Assembly (NCBI RefSeq): GCF_000715075.1
Contig: NC_134081.1
Coordinates: forward strand, 62,933,653 to 62,997,652
Source of the DNA: Nicotiana tabacum
Lineage: Eukaryota; Streptophyta; Magnoliopsida; Solanales; Solanaceae
DNA: 64,000 nt
Reading direction: 5' to 3'
Part shown: one piece after another, positions 24,526-36,885 of the stretch
How the letters are laid out: the number at the start of each line of letters is the position of its first letter
Position numbering within the stretch: the first letter of the stretch is position 1
Position numbers and translations under genes: made by a program
The notes under the pieces: model-generated
Database searches by the model: none
What the model was told of the DNA's origin: nothing
Seen by the model: only the letters and a program-made list of their open reading frames with translations

Positions 24526-25785
24526 TCCCTCACCATATGGCGAGTGTCGCCAAACTTAAAACAAGCTCTCGGAGAGCATGACTGTTGTGACTGGCTTGGA
24601 CCAGGTATGCGGGACTGGCCACTAAAAGCACCCTGAGCAGGAGGCACACTAGATAATGGCAGTGCATAATAAGGCTCCTGGGGCCTAGAAGGGACCGGAA
24701 TACCACTGGCGGCTGGAAAAGCTGAATGAACGGGGTGACTCCCATAACCCGTACCATGGCGAGATGTTGGGGCACGAACTCCAGAATGAGAACCAGTCTC
24801 TCGAGACCTTTTGGCCTCTCTCTCCTCTCGGTCCCGGGCAAGCATGCTCTCCAATCTCCTCGAAATACTCACAACCTGCTGATAAGGAATATCCATCTCC
24901 AACTCCCTAGCCATACTAATCCGGATATTGGGGTGGAGTCCCTCAATAAACCGTCGAACCCTCTCTCGAACAGTGGCAACCAAGGCAGTTGCATGTCGGG
25001 CCAAATCACTGAAGCGGACTTTATACTCTAACACGGTCATAGCACCCTTGCGCAACTGCTCAAACTTCACGCGCCATGAGTCCCTGAGGCTATGAGGGAC
25101 ATTCTCTCTCAAAAATATGTCCGATAACTGAGCCCATATAAGTGAAGCTACCTCATCCGGACTACTTAACTCATAAGCACGCTACCACTAATAGGCTACT
25201 CCTCTAAGCTGGAAGGTGGTAAAAGAAACCCCTACTCGTCTCTGCTACGCCCATAGTATGGAGAATACGATGACACTAATCCAGAAAACCCTGAGCATCA
25301 TCAGTAGCCAATCCGTTGAAGGTAGGTGGGTGGTACTTCTTGCACCTCTCAAGTCTGAGCTGCTCTGCCTCAAAAGCGACTGTACTAGTCTCGTGCTGAA
25401 TAGGAGCTACCGGCTCCATCGGTATAATCTCTAGAACCTGGTCGGCCTGAACCCGCTGCCCTGGAGTATCGGCGACGGGAGTTTGTGCTTCTCCCCTAGC
25501 CTAAGATGTGGCAGGAGCAAGTGGAATCAATCCATCCTGAGCTAAGGTGCTGAACATGCTCAAAACCTGGGCTAGAGTCTCCTGGAGAGGTCGTACAGCA
25601 ACGGGTATCTCAGGTGTCTGCCCTCCGGCTGGGGCTACTGGGGGCTCCTCTATCAGCGCGCGCGGGGGTGCTCTGGCTACACCGTGTGGTAGTCCTTGGC
25701 CTCAACCCCGGCCTCGGCCTCTCGCAGCTCTAGCAGGGGGTGCGGGTGCCTGGTCATTAGATCCACATGTACATGTCCTCACCAT
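24500..25785 (-). pseudogene. E3 gag
   Basis: The start is ATG at 25785 (MVRTCTC), downstream of the primer site and leader. An Ala/Pro/Arg-rich N-terminus (stops near 25700 and 25500) leads to a capsid core with EQLRLERCKKYHPPTF (near 25350). A 220-codon open frame (25112-24450) holds MRENVPHSLRDSW, the basic Arg/Glu helix SRRLESMLARDREEREAKRS and the zinc knuckle [14 protein letters not shown], where the second Cys is Phe. Loss of a zinc ligand would impair RNA packaging. The frame changes after the knuckle relative to protease. Confidence 0.82.
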
Positions 25786-25971
25786 CTGTGAGAGAATAGA
25801 ATATAGAAGTTTAGAAATTTGAAGTTAACAATTTCGCACGACAAGGAATCAAAGAAGTATAATTTTTCCTAATAGTTCCATAGCCTCCCGAAGATAAGTA
25901 CAAACGTCTCTGTACCGATCCGCGAGACTCTAATAAACCGGCCTGTGACTCACGACACCTATGAGCCTAGA

Positions 25972-25984
25972 GCTTTGATACCAA
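25972..25984 (-). other. E3 primer binding site
   Basis: On the minus strand ttggtatcaaagc lies two bases past the LTR end at 25987; it differs from the usual agagc ending by one base. Confidence 0.8.
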
Positions 25985-25986
25985 CT

Positions 25987-28780
25987 TGTCACGACCCAAT
26001 TTTCCCTCTGTATGACATCGTGACAGCACCTAATCTCTACGACTAGGTAAGCCTATCATTTGTGGAATAATAAAATAAAAACATAAATTTAACAACTAAT
26101 TGTAGCAATAACAACATAACTGGGTACCATGCCGCTTGGCATGTACAATAACCAACTATTCAAAAATACACAGTAATTCCAAAACCCGGAACATCGTGAA
26201 TCCCAAACTACTGGAGAAAAGTCTAGTGTCTCTATACATCAGAGTCTAACAAAAGTAAATACAGAAGATAATGGACATGGGAAAGAGTAGAAGGGGACTC
26301 CGAGGTCTGCGAACGTGGCAGAAATACCTTGAAGTCTCCAAAGCTACCCCGGCTCACTGAAGTGCAGCTGATAAGGAGCACCTGGATCTGCACACACAAA
26401 ACATGTGCAGAGAGTAGCATGAGTACACCAATATCGGTACCCTGTAAGTGCCAAGCCTAACCTCAGTCGAGTAGTGACGAGGTCAGGTCAGGACCCTACT
26501 AATATAAATAATAATAAGGAGTAAACAGAAATACCGTAGAAGGTAACAGTGTAGTACACAGAAACACAATAGGGGATATCCCGAGATACCGACTCATAGT
26601 CCCAAACGTAAATATGCAGGGGGATCTCCCGGAATATCATTTCGTAGTCCCAAAGTAAATATACAAGATAGGAGAATCTCCTGGAATACCGTTCTGTAGT
26701 CCCAAAGTAAATATAGAAGACAGGGGGATCTCCCGGAATACCGTTCCTTATTCCCAAAGTTCCGTATTCCCAAAGTAAATATGCAAGACAGGGGGATCTC
26801 CCGCAATACCGTTCCGTAGTCCCAAAGTAAATATGCAAGACAGGGGGATCTCCCGCAATACCATTCCGTAGTCCCAAAGTAATTATGCAGCTCAACCAAC
26901 GGAAATAACAGTTACAGCAAGAAAACCTACAATTTAGACTATGTTCAAGTCAAGGAAAAATAGGAAATTTCACTAAACATGCTGCACAGAGTTCAGATAG
27001 GCAGTTAAGACACGTAGGCATGCTATCCTAAACTAAACAGGATATTTACATATGCTAGTGTAGCTCAAATAAGGAGAAACATGTTATTACTTAGTGAAGA
27101 ACGGAGTTTTTCAACAAATAGCCCGTGTACGTACTTGTCACCTCACGTACACGGTGCTCACATATCAAAACAATACCAAATCCTAAGGGGAGTTTCCCCC
27201 ACACAAGGTTAGGCAAGCCACTTACCTCGAACCAAGCTCAATCAAACGGTCACAATGCCTTTCCCATGAATATCCGGCTCCGAATGGCCCAAATCTAGCC
27301 AAAAGCAATTACATATCATAAATACAACCATAATAGACTCATCTAATTAATGAAATCAAGATTTTAACAAAATTTCCAAAATTCGTCCTAAAAAGTCGAC
27401 CCGGGCCCACGTCTCGGAATCAGGTAAAAGCCATAAAATATGAACACCCATTCACTTACGAATCCAACCATATAAAAATTACTCAAATCTGACCACAAAT
27501 CCCCTTTCAAAATTCGAAATCTTTGTTGAAGAAGTTCTTCCAATTTTTCCCAATTTCAACCCCAAAATCCGAAATTAAAGAGGAAATCAATGATAGATTA
27601 GTGGAATATAACCAAAATGGAGTGTAGAATCATTACCCAATCGATATCTCTGAAACTCCCTCAAAATCTTGTCCAAGTCCGAGCTCCCAACTCAAGTTTT
27701 TGATAAAATAGCTAAACTCCCATTTTTGGAAATGATATAAGTCTGCCGAGTGATTCCTTAATCGCGATAGCGAAAATAGCCTCGCGATCGCGAAGAACAA
27801 CTTTGCTGCCCCAGAAATTAACTCTACGCGAACGCGTAAAACACCACGCGAACGCGATGCTCTGACTCTCGCGAACAACCCTATGCGTTCGTGGTGAGCA
27901 AAGTGTGTGGCCCAGCTTTGGTCCACTTAACCCTACGCAAACGCGACCTTGTCTTTGCGTTCGCGAAGCACCACCTCACTTCACTACACGTTCGCATGCC
28001 CCTGTCCACAAACACGAAGAACAATTCCATCCTCTCGCCCAGCTAGCTTGCGCGATCGCGGATCACCCCACACGATCGCGTATAAGGAAACCAGAACTCA
28101 GACACCAAAAAACTTCAGCAACCTCCTAAGTCCAATAATCGATCGGTTGGGCATCCGAAATACACCCGAGGCCCCCTGGACCTCAACCAAACATTCCAAC
28201 CAGTCCTAAATCACCATAAGAACTTAGTCGAGCCCTCAAATCACATCAAACAACGCTAAAATTATGAATCACCATCCAATTCAAACTTAATGAACTTGAA
28301 ACCTCAAATTTCTACAACCAATGCCGAAACCTATCAAACCACGTCCGATTGACCTCAAATTTTTCACATAAGTCATATTCAACATTATGGAGCTACTCCA
28401 ACTTCTAGAATCGGAATCTAACCCCGATATCAAAAAGTCCACTAGTGGTCAAAATCTCCAAAAATTCGACTTTCGCCAATTAAAGCCTAAATCAGCTACC
28501 GACCTCAAATTCACAGTCCGTACATGCTCCTAAGTCCAAAATCACCCAACGGAGCTAACAGAACCGACGGATCTCCATTCCAGAGTCATCTTCACACAGT
28601 TCTGACTATGGCCAAAATCCTAATACTTAAGCTTTCGTTTTAGGGACTAAGTGTCCCAAAACACTCTGAAACCAAAAACAAAACCTCTCGACAAGTCACA
28701 TAAGCAGAAAAAGATATGGGGGAAATAGTAAATAGGGAATCGAGGCTATTACTCTCAAAACAACTGGCTGGGTCATTACA
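25987..28780 (-). mobile_element. E3 5' LTR, complete, 2794 bp
   Basis: On the minus strand it starts tgtaatgacccagccag at 28780 and ends gggtcgtgaca at 25987. Landmarks: a patch of cgcgatcgcgaag and ttcgcg words (27755-28085), a gtacgtgaggtgacaag motif (27129-27145), and a ~52-bp minisatellite (26572-26890). No coding frame with a known family is present; the two long minus frames here simply translate the minisatellite. Confidence 0.85.
26572..26890 (-). repeat. LTR minisatellite, ~52-bp unit, about six copies (E3)
   Basis: Units contain, on the minus strand, tttactttgggactacggaa, a 5-base loop and ttccgggagatcc, forming a small dyad. It is the same repeat type as in LTRs B and C on the other strand. 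Confidence 0.8.
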
Positions 28781-31700
28781 GAGCGGGTCCGAAAAAATTT
28801 TTGGAAGTCCGTAGTGAAATTTTACTTGAAATGGCGAAGTTGAATTTTTGAGAAATTTGACAGGGGAGTTGACTTTTTGATATTCGAGTCGGAATTCAGT
28901 TCTGAAACTTTTTATAGATCTGTTATGTCATTTATGACTTGTGTACAAAATTTGAGGTCAATCGAAATTGATTTGATATGTTTCGGCGCAAAATATAGAA
29001 GTTGGAAGATTTGAAAACTCATAATTCGATACGATGCGCGATTCGTAAGTTCGGCGTTGTTTGGCATGGTTTAAAGCCTCAACTAAGTTCATATTGTATT
29101 TTGGGACATGTTGATATATTTGGTTAAGGTCCTGAGATCCTCGGATAGATTTCGGAAGGTTAATGGAATGGATTTCGGACAAAAGGAGCTGCTGGAAATT
29201 TTCTGCTGCAGAAGTTGTTTTTGGATAGCAACTGGTGCAATCACAGAGCTGATTTTGGAAGCTTATATCTCGAAGTCTATAAGGAATCTAAAAATTATCA
29301 AAACATGAAAGTTGTAGCCCTTTGTTTCTAGCTTCCAGAAAGTTAAACCATTCAGTATTTGGACGTTTGTACACAAAGTTATGATCGACTGAATGAAGGC
29401 TGGTAAAGCATATTCGTCAGAAATTTCTTATGCGTGGAGCCGACTTTAGAAGCTTAAATCTCGAAATCTATAAGGAATCTGAAAATTATCAAAACATGAA
29501 AGTTGTAGCTCTTTGATTGTAGTTTCCATAAATATAAACCATTTGTCATTTGGACATTTGTACAGAAATATATAGTCGACTGAATGAAGGCTAGTAGCAG
29601 TTTATATTTGCCCAAAAATCAGGCAAAGTCGCATTTCACACATGCGACTTGCCTAGGCATAATGTTTAAAAACGGGAGTTAGCCATTTTTACTCATTTTT
29701 GAGTTTTGAGTCTCGAATTTGGGCGATTCCAAAGGGATTTTTCACGACTTCAACTTGGGTAAGTGTCCTATATCCAAAAGTGATGATATTTTATAAATTC
29801 ATTATTATTATATTCATCATTTATTTCTGATTTAAATGGAAAAAATCAAGATTTTTACAAAACTTTTCAAGAACGAAAATTTTAGATTTGGAGGTCGAGT
29901 TGTTATCGAAATTTTATAAAATTGGTATGGGTGGACTCGTAATTGAATAGGTTATTGGATTTTGTGAGTTTTGTCAGATTCCGAGACGTGGGCCCCACGT
30001 GTGATTTTTGAGTTAAATTTCGGATTTTGTTGGAAAATTAGTATTTTCATATTGAATTAATTCCTATAATTAGTATTCACCGAATTAAATTAATTTGGTT
30101 AGATTTGAGCTATCCGGAGGTCAATTCAAGCAAGAAGGCGATTTTGGAATATCGGCCTAACTTCAAAAAGGTAAGTATCTTGCCTAACTTTGAGTGGGGA
30201 AAATTCCCCTTAGGCATTGAGTCTTATGTGAAATTTATGTAATTAAAAACCATGTACGCGAGGTGACGAGTATGTACTTGGGTTATATGTGCAAATTACA
30301 TTGGTTAAAATCCTTAGACGCCCTTATGTATTAAATTGGAGATCCCCGTGTCTTGCATATTTACTTTTGAGACTACGAGGCGATTCCTCGGGAGTTCTCC
30401 CTGCACATTTACTTTTGAGACTACGAGGTTGTTCCTAGGGAGCTCTCCCTGCACATTTACTTTTGAGACTACGAGGCGGTTCCTTGGGAGCTCTCCCTGC
30501 ACATTTATTTTTGAGACTACGAGGCGGTTCCTCGGGAGTCCTCACTGCACATTTACTTTTGGGACTACGAGACGGTATCTCGGGAGTGCCCTTTTGTTGA
30601 CATCTCTTTATGGTTGCACTTGCCTTTGGTTATTTTGTATTTTCGTGATAGGAAAATCATTGTGAGCTGTCGTAATGTATTTTTGATTTTACTATGTGTT
30701 TGTATTCCTTGTTGTATTATGTTGGCTTGGGTTTTATAGTACGAGACTCTGAAAATTTATATTCCTAGTTTTTATCGTTTTTTGATGACTGAGTTATTTT
30801 TAGAAAAAAAAGTTACTATTATGTTTTGATTTAATAAGTTTTACATCTGAATCAATAGATAATATGATGTTTTATTTAAATTGAAATGTCATTTTTCTTT
30901 ACTCCAACTATTTCTAAAATAAACTCAGTCTTTGTTGAATTCTTATTCGGTTTAAAAATGATAACCTTACTTTATTAAAATAAATTAATCGTGCGGATTT
31001 TATGTATAGACATATTTAGCACGAGAGTTATCCGTGCGGTTGCGATAGAGATATGGGCATGAGATGCCGTAGAAATATGAAAGTGGGCTGAGACCCGTAT
31101 TTTTATGATTATGAGATGAAGTGTCACAAGGTGACTTTTATTTGAAAGGATTATATTTGAAATAATATCTATTTGAAGGAATTATATTAGAAAGAGATTT
31201 ATGTGAATGAATTTTATTCCGAAGAGTATTATTTGAGAAACATATAGGCAAAGATTAATATTGGAAGGACTTGATTAATTGGTTGTACTTGTATTCATTA
31301 TTCGTTACGCAATATTTATGGAGATCTTGTCGCCCTGCTGTGTATATCACTGGTTGATTATTGTTGCCATCATTGTTATTTGTTTCCTATTTATTTTTGC
31401 ATACTATATTGCATAGGTTATTAGACTAGTGAGTGTCTCGACTGTACCTCGTCACTACTCCACTGAGGTTAGTCTTTATACTTACTGGGTACCGACCGTG
31501 GTGTACTCATACTACACTTCTGCACATTTTTGGACAGAGCCAGGTGTTGGAGATATCGGACTCGGATAGAGTTAAAGTGTGATCGCAAGGATTCAAGGTA
31601 GAGCTGCTTGGTCGTCGCAGTCCCTTGGAGTCTTTCCATTTTATTGTACTGTTAATTATTAATCAACCAGTATTGAGTATTCAATCCTTGAGATCATTTC

Positions 31701-31903
31701 ATATATTCTGTTATAGTTCATGACTCAGTATTACCAGTCTTGGGAGGTTGATAGAATTGTTTCCATTGTTGGTTTTGACACTAGTATTTAAATATTTATA
31801 TATAAAAAAATAATTTGGCTTGAATTATAATTATAATCGGCTTACTTAGTCTTAGAGACTAAGTGTCATCACGATGCCTGTGATGGGATTTTGGGTCGTG
31901 ATA
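28781..31903 (+). mobile_element. LTR B (E4 5' LTR, start missing)
   Basis: It enters at gagcgggtccg, which matches LTR C about 260 bases in, and ends gggtcgtgata at 31903. It holds the hairpin minisatellite (30345-30590) but lacks a ~550-bp segment, including a 39-bp array, that LTR C has at about 36105-36655. Confidence 0.8.
30345..30590 (+). repeat. LTR minisatellite, ~48-bp unit, five copies (LTR B)
   Basis: Each unit reads tttacttttgagactacgag, then a 5-base arm, loop and complementary arm (cgagg-cgatt-cctcg and variants), then ggagctctccctgcac. Confidence 0.85.
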
Positions 31904-31905
31904 AG

Positions 31906-31918
31906 TTAGTATCAGAGC
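31906..31918 (+). other. E4 primer binding site
   Basis: ttagtatcagagc, two bases past the LTR end; one substitution from ttggtatcagagc. Confidence 0.75.
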
Positions 31919-32720
31919 TTTAGGTTCATAGGTTCTACGAGTCACGAACGAGTTTAGTAGAGTCTTGCGGATCGGTACGGAGACGTCTGTACTTATCTTC
32001 GAGAGGCTACAGAGCTAGTAGGAAAATTTCCACTTCTTTCATTCCTTATCGTGCAGCTTTTATTGAGCTTGAAGCATATATCTTATGTTCTTTTGCATCC
32101 ACTCGTGTATGAAATTGCATCAACTATGCGCCAATGGTTCGTGTTACTACAGAGGGGTTATAAGGGAGCCAGGGTTGCTCAACCATTGTTACCACGTGTC
32201 GTCCAAATGGAGGATGCGGAAGTATTGAGAGATCATTCAGTTGTACATATGGGGGTGCAGCAGGTTCTGACATCTGGTTGATAATTATGATCTTAAGAAG
32301 GTTTAATTTTTTGCCTAATCGTCACAATAGTGGTAGGGTCATGAGGTGGATGTAGTTCTGAATATAGTTGGTGGTATTAGAGACTATGTGGTTCGTATGG
32401 GATTTCTATTTAGTGAAGGGTACATACTAGCAGTCAAGGCACTGGAGAAAACGAGTTTAACTGTCACGAGGATGATATGCGCCAAATAAATGGCTTGATG
32501 TGTCTTATGGTTGTTGTCGTACGAGCGGTGAAGGTTAGTATTATGGATCATCGGAGTGTGTCCTATGGCTTCGCACCAAGTGAAGGGAGTACACTATCAA
32601 TGATCAGATTGCAGGGTCATGTGTTATATCAGTTTTGGCCTGAGATGTATTTATGTGGTATTGAAAGGTTCTCTAAAACTTATATATGAGTAAGAGCTGA
32701 GATTTGTATGGGATGATGCT
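31919..32720 (+). other. E4 leader, noncoding
   Basis: Homologous along most of its length to 19836-20886. The longest open frame (32051-32281) has no recognisable domain and many stops surround it, so no gag N-terminus is evident. Confidence 0.6.
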
Positions 32721-32777
32721 GGGACTTGCAGTATTCCCGCGTCCTTAATAATTCTACATTTCAGTATCAGCGGGGTC

Positions 32778-33092
32778 ATGAAAACAATTTCAGAATACTC
32801 GGAGTGCTCCAGTAAGTTTTTTAATGCACCATCGATACAAGGTTCCTATAATGGTTATTCCAGTTATCTGGAACAGACCCAGTATGAGCAGCCAAATCTG
32901 CAGAGGGGTTGTTATCAGTGTGGTGATACTAGGCATATCATGAGAGATTGTCCCAGACTTGGGAGGGGTGGATTTTATCAGAACACTCAGTCTATGGGCC
33001 CCAATACAGTTACTACCCCACGTGCACAACCAGTTAGAGGTAGAGGACAGGCGGGTAAAGGGCGCCCTAGAGGGGGAGGCCCAGCCCATTAA
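32778..33092 (+). pseudogene. E4 gag C-terminal fragment with intact zinc knuckle
   Basis: This 104-codon open frame holds a Ser/Tyr/Gln-rich segment, the knuckle CYQCGDTRHIMRDC (residues 45-58, nucleotides 32910-32951; C-x2-C-x4-H-x4-C intact) and a Gly/Arg-rich tail (RGRGQAGKGRPRGGGP), the usual join to protease. The capsid part expected before it is absent. A retained RNA-binding motif without capsid or polymerase may be a relic or a cis-acting part of a non-autonomous element; the first is simpler. Confidence 0.75.
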
Positions 33093-33179
33093 TATATTTG
33101 CTATGGTGTGGCTGAAGCCACTACACCAGATGGTGTCGTTACAGGTTTGTTCCTTATCTGTTTTAAAAGAATATTTTTC

Positions 33180-33425
33180 CTTAATTTGATTCGGTTCTCA
33201 ATATTGAGGCGAGTCCTTCTATTATGCTCTGCTTATGGGTGAGCTTCGTAATTTTGTGAATCACTTATATGTTATCCCTGTTGGGAGATTCGATGAGGTT
33301 AGCCCGTGTCTATCATTTTTATTTTGTCCACCATTGAGGACTATAAGTCCAATAGTGACTTTCTATTACTCTCTACAATGGGTTTTGATATGATTTCGGA
33401 ATAATTGAGTTCAATTTTATGAATT
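33180..33425 (+). pseudogene. E4 protease relic
   Basis: A frame with LSTIEDYKSNSDFLLLSTMG then FDMISE parallels the family's TIGSYETRVDLLLLDM and DFDVILGM region. A possible active site (FDS, near 33187) precedes it in a different frame. The relic is weak but correctly placed after the knuckle. Confidence 0.5.
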
Positions 33426-34275
33426 ATATGCCCTACCGATATGGGGGTTCATTAAGTGTTGTGAAAATTGTTTACGGAATTTATTGAAAAGAAGAAAGAA
33501 AGGAAATTGAAAAATTCAGTTGGCACGGTGTACAAAATACTTGTGATTCAGAACTGAGGACGAGATCCTCGCATTTTAATATAAATTGATATGTTTAAAG
33601 CGGGCTACGAGCTGCGATGGAAGTTATATAAGGACGAGATCCTTGTGAGGAAAATTCTTGTGTTTAAGTTCTCCCTTGTGAAATTACATTTGTCTATAGT
33701 ACTAATAGGGAGTCATGCCTGTTAGGATTATTTGAAAATTCTTATATGAAATTCTCTGTGCATACTTGCCAAAATCGTATTGTAATTATTGAGTTTTAAC
33801 CTACGAGGTAGGTGCCCGCCCAGGTGGCATTAAATGTGATTCGTTAACCCGAGTAAATAATTATGAGGTCTTCATGCCTCGCTTGTTGCCGTCAGTTTTG
33901 TGAAAATTAGATATGAGATTTTGGTTAAGATAAGATTAATTGAGGATGCTGAAGTTAATTATAAACAGCTATTATGACCAGAGATGTGGTTATAGACATA
34001 CGTATGATGTGTGCATAGGCACAAGTTGCTACAGCCGGTTGAAACTAATACTGTGTGTTGATGTAAGGAATTTGAAATGGATTGGAGTGTAAGGAATTGG
34101 CTTTAAAGCTTATAAGTATGAATAAAAGAAATAATCTCCACAGAGATGATGTTGTCGGACCCCTGTTAAATTTACGGTGACGTAGAATCACCCGTGAGTA
34201 TGTGTGAAATAATGCACTCAGTAATTTAATGTCATCAGAATAATTCTTGGCACGTTCGAGGACGAACGTATGTTT
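33426..34275 (+). other. E4 internal noncoding region
   Basis: No RT, RNase H or integrase motif in any frame. Two gaggacgagatcct / aggacgagatccttg words lie near 33556 and 33634. The end (cacgttcgaggacgaacg, 34251-34268) matches the terminal segment that precedes the 3' LTR in related elements (compare 58470-58495, minus). Confidence 0.55.
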
Positions 34276-34288
34276 AAGAGGGGGAGAA
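34276..34288 (+). other. E4 polypurine tract
   Basis: aagagggggagaa directly precedes the tgtaataaccc start of LTR C; the plus-strand primer for reverse transcription. Confidence 0.85.
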
Positions 34289-36329
34289 TGTAATAACCCG
34301 ACTTATCATTTTAAGAATCTATGCCCCATTCAGCTACATGAGGTCGAGAGCAGCTTTGTAATATGTATTATGACCCGCGTGTATTCTCGAGTTTGGTTTT
34401 CGAAAGATTCGGAATTTAATTTAAAGAACAATTCTCATTTTTAAAGCTTAAATGGAAAGAGTTGAGTAGAGAGTTCACTTTTGAACAAACGACCTCGGAA
34501 TGGAATTTTGATGATTCCAACAGCTCTGTATGGTAATTTTGGACTTAGGAGCGTGTCCGAAAATTTTTTTGGAAGTCCGTAGTGAAATTTTGCTTGAAAT
34601 GGCGAAAGTTAAATTTTTGGGAAGTTTGACCGGGGAGTTGACTTTTTGATATCGGAGTCGAAATTCAGTTCTAAAAATTTTCATAGATCTGTTATGTCAT
34701 TTATGACTTGTGTACAAAATTTAAGATCAATCGGAATTGATTTGATATGTTTCGGCGCAAAATATAGAAGTTGAAAGATTTGAAAACTCATAATTCGATT
34801 CGATGCGCGATTCGAAATTTCGGCATTGTTTGGCATGATTTGAAGCCTCAAATAAGTTCGTATTGTATTTTGAGACATATTGGTATATTTAGTTAAGGTC
34901 CCGAGGGCCTCGGGTGGATTTTGGAAGATTAACGGAATGGATTTCGGACAAAAGGTGTTGCTGGAATTTTTCTGCGGTAGAAGCTGTTTTTGGACGGCAA
35001 CTGGTGCAATCGCAGAGCTGCCTTTGGAAGCTTATATCTCTAAATCTATAAGGAATCTGAAAATTATCAAAACATAAAAGTTGTAGCACTTTGATTCTAG
35101 TTTCCATAAAGTTAAACTATTCATTATTTGGACATATGTATCGAAAGTTATGGTTAACTGAATAAAGGCTGGTAAAGCAATTTTGCCAGAAATTTCTGAT
35201 GCATGGAGCCGACTTTGAAAGATTAAATCTCGAAATCTATAAGGAATCTGAACATTATCAACACATGAAAGTTGTATCCCTTTGATTCTAGTTTTCAAAA
35301 CATTAAACTATTTATCATTTGGACATTTGTACATTAAGTTATGGTCGACTGAATGAAAGCTGGTATCAATTTATATTTGCCTGAAAATGAGGCAAAGTTG
35401 CATTTCACACATGCGACTTGCCTGGGCAGAATGCTTTAAAACGGAAGTTAGCTGTTTTTACTCATTTTTGAGTTTTGAGTCTTGGATTTGGGCAATTTCA
35501 AAGGTATTTTTCCCGACTTCAACTTGGGTAAGTGTCCTATATCCAAAAGTGATTATATTTCATAAATCCATGGTTATATTCATCATTTATTTCGGATTTA
35601 AATGGAAAAAATCAAGATTTTTGCAAAACTTTTCAAGAACGAAAATTTTAGATTTGGAGGTCGAGTTGTTATCGGAATTTGATAAAAAATGGTATGGGTG
35701 GACTCGTAATTGAATGGGTTATCAGATTTTGTGAGTTTCGTCAAATTCTGAGACATGGGCCCCACAGGCGATTTTTGAGTTAAATATCGGATTTACTTGG
35801 AAAATTAGTATTTTTATATGGAATTAATTCCTATAATTAGTATTCACTGAATTAAATTTATTTGGTTAGATTTGAGCTGTCTTGATACAATTCAAGAAAG
35901 AAGGCGATTTTGGAATATAGGCCTAACTTCAAAAAGGTAAGTATCTTGCCTAACCTTGAGTGGAGAAAATTTCCCTTAGGCATTGAGTCTTATGTAAAAT
36001 TTATGTAATTAAAAACTATATACGCGAGGTGACGAGTACGTACTTGGGTTATATGTGCAAATTACATTGGTTAAAATCCTTAGACGCCCTTATGTATTAA
36101 ATTGGGAATTATTGGCACTTATTAAATCTTTTGATTTGTTTTACCTAAATCCTTGTTTTGTTGGATTTGTTTTTATATGATGATTTGGTGTGATTGTAAC
36201 CTTGATTTTTAAGTGAAATATTATTTTATTGAGTTATTCACTCCCGGATATATTTGTTAAGATTTTGTGCACATTATGGTCGAGCCATGGGCTCCTTATT
36301 GAGGAAAATAATGTATTGTTGAATTTTGT

Positions 36330-36605
36330 GGCAAGTTGTAATATTTGAGCACTTGATGTGCAATCTATGATAAATTGTAATATTTGAGCACTTGATGTGT
36401 AATCTGTGATAAATTATAATATTTGAGTACTCGATGTGCAATCTGCGATAAGTTGTAATATTTGAGCACTCGATGTGCAATCGGCGATAAATTGTAATAT
36501 TTGAGCACTTGATGTGCAATCTGTGATAAATTGTAATATTTGAGCACTTGATGTGCAAATCTGTGATATGTTGTAATATTTGAGCACTTGGGTGCGATTT
36601 ATGAT
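36330..36605 (+). repeat. 39-bp tandem array in LTR C, about seven units
   Basis: Unit core: gtaatatttgagcacttgat, gtgcaatctgtgat. Because 39 is a multiple of three it opens spurious frames on both strands. It is absent from LTR B. Confidence 0.85.
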
Positions 36606-36634
36606 TTGTGATAGCCTGGGGGCATTTTTGTTGT

Positions 36635-36885
36635 TGCATATTTACTTTGGGACTACGAGGCGATACCTCGAGAGATCCCACTGTCTTACATATTTACTTT
36701 TGAGACTACGAGACGATTCCTTGGGAGTTCTCCCTGCACATTTACTTTTGAGACTACGAGGCAATTCCTCGAGAGCTCTCCCTGCACATTTACTTTTGAG
36801 ACTACGAGGCATTTCCTCGAGAGTTCTCCCTGCACATTTACTTTTGGGACTACGAAACGGTATCTCGGGAGTGCACTTTTGTTGA
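36635..36885 (+). repeat. Hairpin minisatellite in LTR C, five units
   Basis: Same unit as 30345-30590, with arm variants cgagg/cctcg and cgaga/ccttg. Confidence 0.85.

Larger units (their letters stand above)
20887..28780 (-). mobile_element. E3: gypsy retrotransposon with near-complete gag-pol, minus strand, 3' truncated
   Basis: Order on the minus strand: 5' LTR (28780-25987), primer site, leader, gag from 25785, protease, RT, a 420-bp tandem duplication, RNase H and integrase. It breaks off at about 20887 in the motif AFMVGE of the integrase tail, so the 3' LTR is lost. It lies head-on against a plus leader at 20886 and inside plus LTR B at 28781, so deletion removed one end of the original insertion. 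This is the best preserved gypsy polyprotein here, but it carries stops in gag, RT, connection and integrase. Confidence 0.85.

Noticed and set aside
26488..26899. Two overlapping 100-135-codon minus frames with repeated YLLWDYGT-type units
   Set aside because: They are translations of the E3 LTR minisatellite.
27905..28209. Plus frames of 74-86 codons
   Set aside because: Sit in the CpG word patch of the E3 LTR, on the strand opposite to the element, with no family motif.
30314..30665. Repetitive open frames on both strands
   Set aside because: They translate the 48-bp minisatellite of LTR B, a multiple of three, and have no protein-family content.
36330..36605. CRISPR-like repeat array
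   Set aside because: Units are contiguous without unique spacers, and the window is plant nuclear DNA.
36274..36885. Open frames with repeated HRLHIKCSNITIY-like units
   Set aside because: Product of the 39-bp and 48-bp arrays in LTR C, not genes.
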